A stretch of DNA of 19,256 nucleotides, taken from NCBI GenBank assembly GCA_036939355.1, contig JALLAP010000116.1, forward strand, positions 1 through 19,256, written 5' to 3'. Below the pieces are notes generated by a model. The model did no database searches. It had not been told where the DNA came from and saw only the letters and a program-made list of their open reading frames with translations. Of the stretch, positions 1-7,542 are shown in pieces. Both the position numbers and the translations under genes were made by a program. How positions within the stretch are numbered: position 1 is the first letter of the stretch; every line of letters begins with the position of its first letter. The DNA comes from Thalassiosira profunda. Its lineage: Eukaryota > Bacillariophyta > Thalassiosirophyceae > Thalassiosirales > Thalassiosiraceae.

Positions 1-2
1 CC

Positions 3-347
3 GATGCAAACTTCGCCGCTGGCTTCGTGGCCGCCACAGCCTACCACTCCAACCAGATGCGCGATCAGATGCGGGATATGCTGACGAACGCCTTCGGGGC
101 CGGTGTGCCCCCGGCAGCTCCCCCGGCAGCACCCACTGCCGCAGAAATCAATAATGCCGTCAACCTCCTCCAGAGGGCGGGAATGGGCCACGCTGTGAAT
201 CAGGGCAGCAACCTTGCTCCTCAAGGAGCCCCTGGCATGGCGGCAGCCGCGGCACCAAGCCAACCAGCGCCAACGAGCTTTGCGGCGCAGTTCGCAGCGT
301 TCCAAGCTGCCAGGAGCGACCCTCCGCCCCCATACCCTTATCGCTAG
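3..347 (+). CDS. 3' end of an unrecognised Ala/Pro-rich protein (partial)
   Basis: An open frame enters from the left window edge and stops at TAG 345-347, giving about 114 residues of a C-terminus. The GTG at 27 is not a convincing start, because the same frame is open to the edge. The visible part has a short polar helix-like stretch (AYHSNQMRDQMRDML), then proline/alanine-rich low complexity (PPAAPPAAP, AAAAAPSQPAP) and a PPPPYPYR tail. No domain is recognised. Such tails are common in disordered C-termini of regulatory proteins, but the function cannot be told from this fragment. It converges with the ankyrin gene at 591-2666. The frame call is fairly safe from its length and composition; the identity is unknown. 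Confidence 0.6.
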   Translation, partial: DANFAAGFVAATAYHSNQMRDQMRDMLTNAFGAGVPPAAPPAAPTAAEINNAVNLLQRAGMGHAVNQGSNLAPQGAPGMAAAAAPSQPAPTSFAAQFAAFQAARSDPPPPYPYR

Positions 348-590
348 CTACCTTAACGGGGCATGGGTTTTTTACTGATGTAGGGGCCTGGGGAGAATCA
401 GGGGAGAGGGTGATTGAACAGTTGCCTGCAAGACAAGATAATGAATGCCCTGCAATGCAATTGCAATTTTGTAGATGCATGTAACTTTAGGATGTGTTGA
501 TGCGGTTTAGATGCACCGTTGATTAGCTTAGAGCCATCGTGATGCACGGACAGTGCTTCTTAACACCCAGTTGCTCCGAAGAACCTTCGT
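348..590. other. Convergent intergenic region, presumed 3' UTRs
   Basis: These 243 nt lie between the stop codons of two genes that face each other. The sequence is more AT-rich than its neighbours and has no convincing ORF, RNA gene or repeat. It presumably holds the two 3' UTRs. No canonical AATAAA is seen. Confidence 0.5.
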
Positions 591-2666
591 TTAAGAATCG
601 TCAGTCTTGGAATCACTGGGCATTTCCACTGCCGCCGGCTTCCGGTCATCTGCCTTATCATCCATTTCTTCGTCATCTGGCGGCTCTCCGGTCAAGGCCA
701 TGGTGACGAGATCAGGGGCATCTCGCAACAACGCAAAAATGGTGCCCACGTGTCCTCGGCCCCGGCCGACGCTCGCGGCGAGCATGAAGGGATATAGGTT
801 CGTCTGGCTGTCCGGCTGGGTCAAGGCATCGGGATGCGCGTCCACCAGCGCTTGCACGCCCTCGTCCAGAGTCTTGCCTCTCATGATGGCCACGTGGAGG
901 GGCAGCTGACCATGGGCATCGCGTTCTCTCGCAGCCGCAGGCTCCCCGTCGAGAAGAATGTTCAATACCGAGGGTTCCTTGTACTTGCATTCCTTCTTTT
1001 TGTTGCGTTCCACCCTTGCCGCGGGGTCCTCGTCGAAATCGACGTCGTCTATGGTGTACCCTTCTCCTCGCAAATCGTGCACGGCATAAACAGGGGCAGC
1101 CGCGGCGATGTGGACGGGAAGCTGATTCTTCTCGTCGCGGCTGAGCAGCTCTTGCGGGAACAAGACCCTGGCGATGCGCAGGACACAGCGGGGACAGTCG
1201 ACGGACGACGCAGCGTGGACCGTGCGGAAGGGTGCCGACTGGTTATGTTCCGAACTCGGATTTTCCATGCCGTGCATTACCTGGAGCAGCAGCAAGCTCT
1301 TCTGCCACGCCTCGACCAGTTCGCCATTGATGTCGCTCGGCTGCGCGATGTTGGAAATGATCTGTTCGCCCACGAGGACGAAGTACCGCACCCACAGCCG
1401 CATCAGCGGGTTCAGCCCCTCGTAATCCTTCTGCGTCACCGCTGTTGGGTTCGCCTGGAGTAACGTCACCAACACGTCCATTGGGGCGGCGCACCGGCAC
1501 GCGGCGTGAAGAGGCGTGTCCCCGTCGACATCCTTCGCGCCAGTGATCCTCAGACTGTCCCGACACCCCTGCAACAGCACCCTTACAACGTCCACGCTCG
1601 CGTGCGGACTCGAGCACGTGATGTGCAGCGGGTTCATTTGGCTCGTCCCCACCCGCTCCGCCCCTTCCGGCCAGGCGTTGAGCAACGCCTGGACCAGCGC
1701 GGGAGGGGCATCGTGATCACATGCGACGTGAAGCGGGGTCCGCCCCTGGATGCCCACCTGCTGGGTCTCCCGGGGGTGAGTGGCAATCCTTTGGAGGGCG
1801 GCGACCCAGTGGTGGTCCTCCACGAGGCGGATGAGCGGCCGATCGCCTAGCCCTCCCTCGCCATCGTCGTCGCTGTCGTATTGATTTGTGGCTAGATTCG
1901 ATTCGTCGGCTTGATAGATGGCTTGGATGCCCTCCACAGGAATTCCATGTAGCGGATCTAACACCGGTTGAGCATAAGCCGCCTGCTGGATGCTTTGGGG
2001 TGGTTGCGGAATGGGAATCTGTTGCTGACTGGCTCCAACTTGAAACAAACCCGGCTGAAAAGAGGGTTGCTGAGGCAGGCCGTTTACGGCGGCGGCTACA
2101 GCGGCCTGAAACTGTGCCGCCTGATGCATCTGCTGCTGAAGGGCGTGTTGGACCACCTGCTGCTGAAGTATTGCCCATTGGGCCGCCGCCTCCCCCTCCG
2201 TTGAATTTTGTGTCATGCCAGAAGGAGGTTGTATATTCGCCTGCTGCAGCTGCAAAAGTTGCTGCTGCGCCATCTGCTGCAGCACAAGCTGCTGCTGCAT
2301 TAGCGCCATCCGATGCTGCTCGGGCGTCATCTGTTGCATCTGTTGCTGTTGCAACTGAGGGTCGAGCATCAGTTGTGTCAACAGTGCAGGGTGGATCTGG
2401 TATGGAGGGAGCGGCTGACCGGCGACGGGCGCTCCCCCTAATTGTGGCGGCGCTTGCAGTTGTGGATTTGGGGCAGCGGCCGCAACTGCTGGAGCGGCGG
2501 CGTCTGTTGAATTAGGGATGGCTGGGGCACCTACAGCAGACATCGCACCACCCCCACCCGTGACACCGCGGCCCGCAGAGGCAGTTTCTGGCAGAGACGC
2601 CGCCGACGGCGGCAACGACGCGGCCCCCGACGTCGGGGCGGTGCCCTCGCCCGCCTGATCACTCAT
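591..2666 (-). CDS. Gln-rich ankyrin-repeat protein
   Basis: This is a 691-aa protein in a single exon. The first true ATG of the frame is at 2664-2666 (MSDQAGEG); the frame is open further upstream but only from a GTG. Residues about 1-90 are Ala/Ser/Pro/Gly-rich. About 95-245 are strongly glutamine-rich (QQQQMQQM, QQLLQLQQ). A short acidic linker (YDSDDDGEGG) follows, and then an ankyrin region at about 275-630. Clear repeat cores are TPLHVAC, NPLHITC, TPLHAAC, LPVHIAA and LPLHVAI. The extreme C-terminus is acidic (PPDDEEMDDKADD). The repeat style, W-x2-ALQRIATHP followed by G-x-TPLHxAC, is typical of the large ankyrin families of diatoms and relatives. Ankyrin repeats bind other proteins, and the Gln-rich N-terminus suggests a nuclear or assembly role, which is inference. 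It is divergent from the peptidase gene at 2875. Confidence 0.85.
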   Translation of the reverse strand: MSDQAGEGTAPTSGAASLPPSAASLPETASAGRGVTGGGGAMSAVGAPAIPNSTDAAAPAVAAAAPNPQLQAPPQLGGAPVAGQPLPPYQIHPALLTQLMLDPQLQQQQMQQMTPEQHRMALMQQQLVLQQMAQQQLLQLQQANIQPPSGMTQNSTEGEAAAQWAILQQQVVQHALQQQMHQAAQFQAAVAAAVNGLPQQPSFQPGLFQVGASQQQIPIPQPPQSIQQAAYAQPVLDPLHGIPVEGIQAIYQADESNLATNQYDSDDDGEGGLGDRPLIRLVEDHHWVAALQRIATHPRETQQVGIQGRTPLHVACDHDAPPALVQALLNAWPEGAERVGTSQMNPLHITCSSPHASVDVVRVLLQGCRDSLRITGAKDVDGDTPLHAACRCAAPMDVLVTLLQANPTAVTQKDYEGLNPLMRLWVRYFVLVGEQIISNIAQPSDINGELVEAWQKSLLLLQVMHGMENPSSEHNQSAPFRTVHAASSVDCPRCVLRIARVLFPQELLSRDEKNQLPVHIAAAAPVYAVHDLRGEGYTIDDVDFDEDPAARVERNKKKECKYKEPSVLNILLDGEPAAARERDAHGQLPLHVAIMRGKTLDEGVQALVDAHPDALTQPDSQTNLYPFMLAASVGRGRGHVGTIFALLRDAPDLVTMALTGEPPDDEEMDDKADDRKPAAVEMPSDSKTDDS

Positions 2667-2874
2667 GGTTGCGCTCTGGTGCACTCGATGGGGGCTGGGC
2701 GCGCGTCGCCTGGGGGTTGGGCGGGGGGGGGGGGGTCGAAGCAAGGTGAAGGGTGAAGGTGAACGGTGAAGGAAGAGAGAAATGCAGAAGGATGCTAACA
2801 CAACTTATTTGTTTACCTTACGTACCCCTTATTGTTGGTAGGAACTACTTTCAGGCTCAGTTAGCGTTACGGAA
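2667..2874. promoter_or_regulatory. Shared upstream region of divergent ankyrin and peptidase genes
   Basis: These 208 nt separate the ATG of the ankyrin gene (-) from the earliest candidate ATG of the peptidase gene (+), so both promoters should lie here. It contains a run of 13 G and a GGTGAA cluster (listed separately), followed by an AT-richer stretch around 2798-2835. No clear TATA box was recognised. Confidence 0.45.
2723..2772 (+). repeat. G13 homopolymer and GGTGAA short repeats
   Basis: Thirteen consecutive G occupy 2723-2735. They are followed by four copies of GGTGAA at 2745, 2752, 2758 and 2765. The tract lies 57-107 nt upstream of the ankyrin start codon, in its presumed 5' UTR or promoter. 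Confidence 0.8.
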
Positions 2875-5464
2875 ATGTTGGATGCAGAGACCCCCGCGAC
2901 CTTCTTCCTTTGTCTTCCTCTCATCTTCCTCCTTTCAACAGCGACGGGCTCATCCAGTAGGATGCTGTTTCGACTGCCGCTGCTTCGAAGGCGCAACGCG
3001 GAGCTCCTCTTCCTCCTCCACTCGTTCCGTTCGACCCCCGCCGCAGCATTTATTGGGGCCGCCACCCCCGTCAGCGCATCGTCCACCTTTGGTTCAGTCG
3101 GCTCCGCCCCTCGGCCGTTCCTGCACCGCCACCAACACTCCCTCAAATCCACCGAGGAAGCCACCATGGTCGCCGAGAAGGGAGAGGACGCCTACACCTT
3201 CCTCGAGGAGGTGGAGTCGGAGGAATCCATCGCGTTTGCAAAAGGCGCAAACGAAAAGTGCCTCGCGCAGCTGGGGGATCCTAGCCGGAGACCTACAAAC
3301 GCGTGTTGGCAGCGCTGGAGAGCGACGAGCGGATCCCCCACGTGAGGCTGCTGGGGTACGACGAGGCGGGCGACATGCTGTTGTTCAATTTCTGGCGCGA
3401 TTCCAAGGTGCGTTTCTAGTTTTGTGCACATGATGTGTCTCTGAGTCTTCGCCTGAATTGCAATTCATCTTGCAGAACCCCAAAGGAATCTGGAGGAAGA
3501 CCACTTTGGCCTCCTACCAGTCTGATAGCACGGATTGGACCACTGTGCTTGATCTGGATGAGTTGGCCGAAAAGGAGGACATCAGCTGGGTATGGAAGGG
3601 ATATGTCCCTCTGTCTCGCTCCCTCGATGAAAAGTCGGGATACAAACCAGCCACGGACTCCTCGCCGCCCGAGGGTCGGGTGACCAGAGTGCTACTCAAT
3701 CTATCCCGGGGAGGCGCCGATGCCACCTATCTGCGAGAATTCGACCTGCTGACCGAGTCGTTTGTGGATCCGGATGGAGATGAGCAAGGGTTTTCTCTTC
3801 CCGAGGGGAAGACTCGGGCGAGGTACAAATCGCGCGACGTTCTGCTGGTCGGTGCCGATACCGGAGAAGGCTCGATGACCACGTCTGGCTATCCCCGTAC
3901 TGTCAGAGAGTGGAGGCGAGGCACAAAGATTGAAGATGCCCCCATCGTGTTTCAGGGAGAGAACACCGATGTGAGCTGCGGACAATACATTTATGATGAG
4001 ACTCATCGGGAGGGAGGGGCGATGTACGAAGTGCAAAGCAGATCGGTCAGCTTCTACGATTCCGTTTACAACGCGCGGAGTGATGAGTCCAAAGCATTCG
4101 TGAAGCTGGCAATCGACCCAAAGACCTCGCCCTCCTTCTTTGGACGCTGGCTGATTCTCAATATCAAGGAAGACTGGACTGACAATGGATCTGCGAAGAC
4201 CTTTAAGTCAGGCTCTTTGATTTACGTAGATGCTGAGGCCTTCTTTGAGTTCAGCAAGGCCAAAGAATATGGCGGCGAGGGCGCTGCCAAGGAGGCGGGA
4301 GCCAAGCTCGAGTATCACGTGCTGTTCGAGCCGACTGAGTCGACGTCGTATGCGGGCTACTCCACAACAAAAAACTTTCTGATACTGTACTCGCTGGATC
4401 ACGTCAAGGAGAAGCTGCAGTACTTCAGAATTGGTGAGGGTGGCGGGCCCTTCGAGTTGGTTGGAGGAGACAGCGAGGGAGCAATTCGATCGGCAAGCGC
4501 CAGTGCTGTCGACCCGAAGGACAGCGATCTGCTCTGGTTGACCGAGAGTAGCTACACTCAGCCCAGCACGATGTACCTGGCAGACGCCGGCAAATGCGCC
4601 GAGGACAAGAGAGAGCTGAAATCGCTTCCGCACATGTATGATTCTTCAGAGCTGGAGGTTACGCAAGGGTTTGCCACTAGCAAGGATGGCACCGAAGTAC
4701 CTTACTTCATGATCGCGAAGAAAGGGCTCGTTTTGGATGGCTCCACGCCCACTCTGTTGTACGGTTACGGTGGCTTCGAGATTTCCCTGGGGCCGCGCTA
4801 CATCACTACCGTTGGCATCAGTTGGCTGGAGAGAGGTGGAGTGTACGTTGAGGCCAACATTCGTGGTGGTGGCGAATACGGCCCCCAGTGGCATCAGAGC
4901 GCATTGAAGGAGAACCGAAACAAAAGCTACGAAGACTTCATTGCCGTGGGAGAACACCTCGTGGCGTCCAGAGTCTGCACACCCAAGACACTGGCTTGCC
5001 GCGGCGGCTCCAACGGAGGCCTGCTGACTGGCAATATGCTTGTGCAGGCACCTGAGCTGTTCGGAGCCATCCATATCGCAGTCCCGTTGCTTGACATGCA
5101 GAGGTACCACAAGCTCCTCGCAGGCGCTTCTTGGATGGCCGAGTACGGGGATCCTGATACTGATGACTGGGAAAACTTTCTGTACAAGTACTCTCCATAC
5201 CACAACATCGACGAATCGAGGGAGAAGTATCCCAATGTGCTGTTGACCACGTCCACCAGAGACGACCGCGTGCACCCGGCCCATGCCCGGAAGATGGTAA
5301 AGAAAATGTGGGATCTTGGTGAAGGAAAAGAGTGGCCGGTCTTCTACTATGAGAATATCGAGGGTGGACACGGCGGAGCCGCGGATCTGAAGCAATCGGC
5401 TTTCATGACATCGCTGAGTTATGATTTTATGTGGCGTGCGTTGACCACGTCCTTGCCCAAGTAG
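2875..5464 (+). CDS. S9A prolyl-oligopeptidase-like serine peptidase (one intron; 1-nt frame break in exon 1)
   Basis: This is an alpha/beta-hydrolase peptidase of the prolyl oligopeptidase family, expected to cleave short peptides. Exon 1 (to 3407) reads EDAYTFLEEVESEESIAFAK and then RVLAALESDERIP...NFWRDSK. Exon 2 (3476-5464) starts NPKGIWRKTTLASY. The catalytic triad is intact: Ser at 5009-5011 in GGSNGG, Asp in DDRVHP at 5261-5266, and His at 5369-5371 in GGHGG. The family motif NIRGGGEYGPQWH is also present. The frame changes between 3283 and 3288: upstream ends GDPS and downstream resumes as ETYKRVL, consistent with one missing base. Possible starts are 2875 (adds a hydrophobic signal-like segment FFLCLPLIFLL), 2962, and 3166 (ACCATGG, no presequence). 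With the missing base restored the lengths would be about 840, 811 and 743 aa. The extra N-terminus, including AAAFIGAA, looks like an organelle presequence. Confidence 0.85.
3408..3475 (+). other. Spliceosomal intron in the peptidase gene
   Basis: This is a 68-nt phase-0 intron, AAG|GTGCGT ... CATCTTGCAG|AAC. Removing it joins NFWRDSK to NPKGIWR, the expected S9A sequence (family form NFWxDxxNPRGLWR). Confidence 0.9.
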
Positions 5465-5533
5465 CATGGGGTCGGGGGGAGAAAGGGCAGGTGATAGCCA
5501 GGCACGGATTGTCCGGCAACATTGTAGCGCTGT

Positions 5534-5755
5534 TTAGCTGTCATCATCGTCATTCATGATGTCGGCAATCTCTGCCAGCCACGCGTCGTCATAGTCCACG
5601 TCTTCTCGCTGCTTTGGCTCTTCTGGTGGCAATCTGACGATGTCTTCAAACACTCCTGGTACATCAGTAGGTTGTGCATCAATCAGCTTCATCTGTTCCT
5701 CGGGCCGTTCATCCAACAACGTCGCATCGACCTCTGATTCTATCGCCAGATTCAT
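5534..5755 (-). pseudogene. Displaced 3' end of the histidine-phosphatase-like gene, cut off by the mobile element
   Basis: This is an open frame of 73 codons, acidic, ending DIMNDDDDS. Its apparent ATG (5753-5755) lies inside the first four bases of the element's left terminal repeat, so it is an accident of the junction rather than an ancestral start. From CTG at 5746-5748 (minus-strand reading) onward the codons continue the frame of the host gene interrupted at 11264. Deleting the element and one AGAT copy gives DNATD directly followed by LAIESEVD. Composition matches the acidic tail on the other side (TVVDDTDTDN). It could be transcribed from a promoter in the terminal repeat, but no evidence for this is seen. 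A separate small gene (for example an APC13-like protein) was considered and is less likely. Confidence 0.8.
5748..5751 (+). repeat. Left target-site duplication AGAT
   Basis: AGAT directly abuts the left inverted repeat and is repeated at 11264-11267 next to the right one. Keeping a single copy restores the host reading frame. Confidence 0.75.
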
Positions 5756-6014
5756 GCTGCCACCGCGCGAGCAAGAGGAGGTGGTTCAAAGCTTGAATTT
5801 TTAAATGTAAAAATAGCGCGCATTGCCCCGTGCTTTGGCCGCATTGCTGGGTGCGAGGATGGAGCTCGCGCCCCTCGCGGACGCGTGTCGGGCGTCGGGC
5901 GGTGGCCTAGGCGTGTCAAACATCACGAATGGTAGTGGGGATGCCGGCGCTCCGACGTCGATAGCGGCGGCGCGGCCGAGTATCCAGCATGGCGCGGACG
6001 GTGGGCGGCGGACG
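5752..6014 (+). repeat. Left terminal inverted repeat of the element
   Basis: The outer block 5752-5805 matches the reverse complement of 11210-11263 at 49 of 54 positions, with the first 21 identical. The inner block 5928-6014 matches the reverse complement of 11000-11086 at 81 of 87. The intervening 122 nt are much less similar. The AT-rich stretch 5794-5815 (GAATTTTTAAATGTAAAAAT) is mirrored on the right and may hold the promoter. Confidence 0.9.
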
Positions 6015-7499
6015 GGACGGCAGAGGAGCAAATCAGCCAAGGTGCTGGAAAACGAGGAGTTTGAGGCCGCGGAGCTGGCCCAGAAGCGTGCATCAGCCCC
6101 CTCCAGGCGCGCCCCATCAGGGCCGAAGAAGCGCGGCACGAAGGGGCCGCCCAACGCGGCTGCTCGCGCGCAGAATCACGTCGCGTCGGCGGCGCAACGG
6201 CCTGCGGAGTCGACGAATGAGGACGCGGAGGATGCATCCGAGGCCGAGGAGGGCACCGAGAAGCCGCCCTCCTACTCGGACCACTTCAAGCGCCGCAACC
6301 GCAAGGAGCAGGAGGAGCAGTGCAACTTCTCGGACCACTCGTCCATCAACGAGTGGATTCCTGCGCACAGCGGCAAGGGCCAGCTCAACTGCCCCCTGGC
6401 CTTGATCGCCGAGGCCAGTTCCAACAAGGCCAAAGCCACTGTGGTCCGGGAGTGGCGGATGAAATCGCACAATCAGCAGGTGGCGCAGATGGAGGAGATC
6501 CACGACAGGCTGAACGAGGCGGCGCGGCAGCAGAAGCAGCTGAAGGGCGCGGGCAAGCGCAAGGGGAAGAAGCGCGGCTCCTACAACAAGACTTCGGCAT
6601 CGAAGGCGACGGGGATGCCGGGGAGGAAGCTGAAGGACGACAAGGCGGTGTTGATGGGTGCGGATATGGATTCCGACGAGGAGGAGGCGTGGTTGAACGT
6701 CTTGGAGGCGCAGGAGCGGGTGAGCGACGCCGCAGACGAACGCGGCAGGAAGAGGAGGGAGAAGAATGCTGCCGAGCGTGAAGAGGAAGCAGCTGAGGTA
6801 CGTGTCTCTTTGTGCTCGTGCAATCTTGCATGCAGTGTTGGTATCTCACCTCTTGCTTGCTGTCGACCACGCGCAACATCACGCGCTGCACTCCAGCCAA
6901 TCAGTGGGCTCCTTGGCGGCGGCGAGAACGCCGCATCGACTTCTGCCGCCGCCAACGCGCTGAAGAGGAAGGGGAATCGCCGGCGCACGAAGGATGCTGC
7001 GACGGAGAAGCGCCACCTGAACGATCGGGTGACAAACAAAGTCATTGACCAGGCGGAGCAGGGCGCCATGAACGTGGCAGCGAGGACGCGGCCGGCGGAG
7101 GGCGTCGATATGGAGGGGGCGTACACGCACACAATCACCATGACCGTGACCAACGTTGCGCGCCCCGACCGAAACGGAGGCGGCAACGCTCAAAATAGGC
7201 AGTGGGTGAGGGAGCAGCCCACCGTGACAATTGTCAATCCTGGAGGTCAGCAAGCGCTGGCGTGTGCCTTCCCAGCGCTGCAGGAGGCAATGCAGCGCTT
7301 GGGGAATGCAACCGAGGTCAACGGGTCGTCGCCGATTCGATTGGGCGACAACGCCACGATGGTCACAAACGAGGAGCAGTACGCGAGGCACCGGGCGACC
7401 AGGATTCGGAAGAAGGCGAAGACGACCGTGCCGGAGAAGGACATCGAGGAGAACCTCGGGGAGGCCATGGGGACGCAGGCGGAGGCGTGGGGGAACTAA
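5859..7499 (+). CDS. Element accessory protein, basic and coiled-coil, unrecognised
   Basis: The open frame gives 546 aa from ATG 5859 (MELAPLADACRASGG), or 513 aa if the probable intron 6798-6896 is removed. The first 50 or so residues are encoded by the terminal repeat. A low-complexity Ala/Arg and acidic region (EDAEDASEAEEGTEKPPSY) follows. Next comes a more ordered stretch (SSINEWIPAHSGKGQLNCPL ... VVREWRMKSHNQQ), a helical region rich in Gln/Glu, and a strongly basic nuclear-localisation-like patch (KRKGKKRG). Then come an acidic segment (MDSDEEEAW), a charged coiled coil and a second basic patch (KRKGNRRRTK). I recognise no DNA-binding domain. Being the second gene of a transposon, a role in end binding, nuclear import or regulation of the transposase is a reasonable inference. 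The start is uncertain, because the ATG conserved between the two repeats (5989) is out of this frame. Confidence 0.65.
   Translation: MELAPLADACRASGGGLGVSNITNGSGDAGAPTSIAAARPSIQHGADGGRRTGRQRSKSAKVLENEEFEAAELAQKRASAPSRRAPSGPKKRGTKGPPNAAARAQNHVASAAQRPAESTNEDAEDASEAEEGTEKPPSYSDHFKRRNRKEQEEQCNFSDHSSINEWIPAHSGKGQLNCPLALIAEASSNKAKATVVREWRMKSHNQQVAQMEEIHDRLNEAARQQKQLKGAGKRKGKKRGSYNKTSASKATGMPGRKLKDDKAVLMGADMDSDEEEAWLNVLEAQERVSDAADERGRKRREKNAAEREEEAAEVRVSLCSCNLACSVGISPLACCRPRATSRAALQPISGLLGGGENAASTSAAANALKRKGNRRRTKDAATEKRHLNDRVTNKVIDQAEQGAMNVAARTRPAEGVDMEGAYTHTITMTVTNVARPDRNGGGNAQNRQWVREQPTVTIVNPGGQQALACAFPALQEAMQRLGNATEVNGSSPIRLGDNATMVTNEEQYARHRATRIRKKAKTTVPEKDIEENLGEAMGTQAEAWGN
6798..6896 (+). other. 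Probable intron in the accessory gene
   Basis: The donor is GAG|GTACGT, a perfect match to consensus, and the acceptor is GCACTCCAG|CC. It is 99 nt, phase 0. It can be read through without a stop, but the 33 residues it would encode are unusually Cys-rich (SLCSCNLACS, ACCRPR) in an otherwise nearly Cys-free protein, which supports splicing. Confidence 0.65.
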
Positions 7500-7542
7500 A
7501 GTTTGGGCATAGAAAGAGATATCAATGATAAATATCCATACT

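Noticed and set aside
834..1463. Plus-strand ORF of 209 codons opposite the ankyrin gene
   Set aside because: It is an antisense shadow; the minus strand shows clear ankyrin repeats.
3277..3296. Programmed ribosomal frameshift in the peptidase gene
   Set aside because: No slippery heptamer or downstream structure is apparent; a single missing base explains it more simply.
5534..5755. Independent 73-aa acidic gene, perhaps APC13-like
   Set aside because: Its ATG is formed by the end of the transposon, and its codons continue the interrupted host frame exactly. The resemblance to APC13 is only a few acidic and proline residues.
5989..6405. Plus-strand ORF from the TIR-conserved ATG
   Set aside because: It becomes Arg/Pro/Ser-rich noise in an alternate frame of the accessory gene and ends early. 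The longer frame has balanced composition to 7499.
6798..6904. Alternative acceptor AATCAG for the accessory-gene intron
   Set aside because: It would make a 107-nt intron and break the frame, while CTCCAG at 6896 keeps it.
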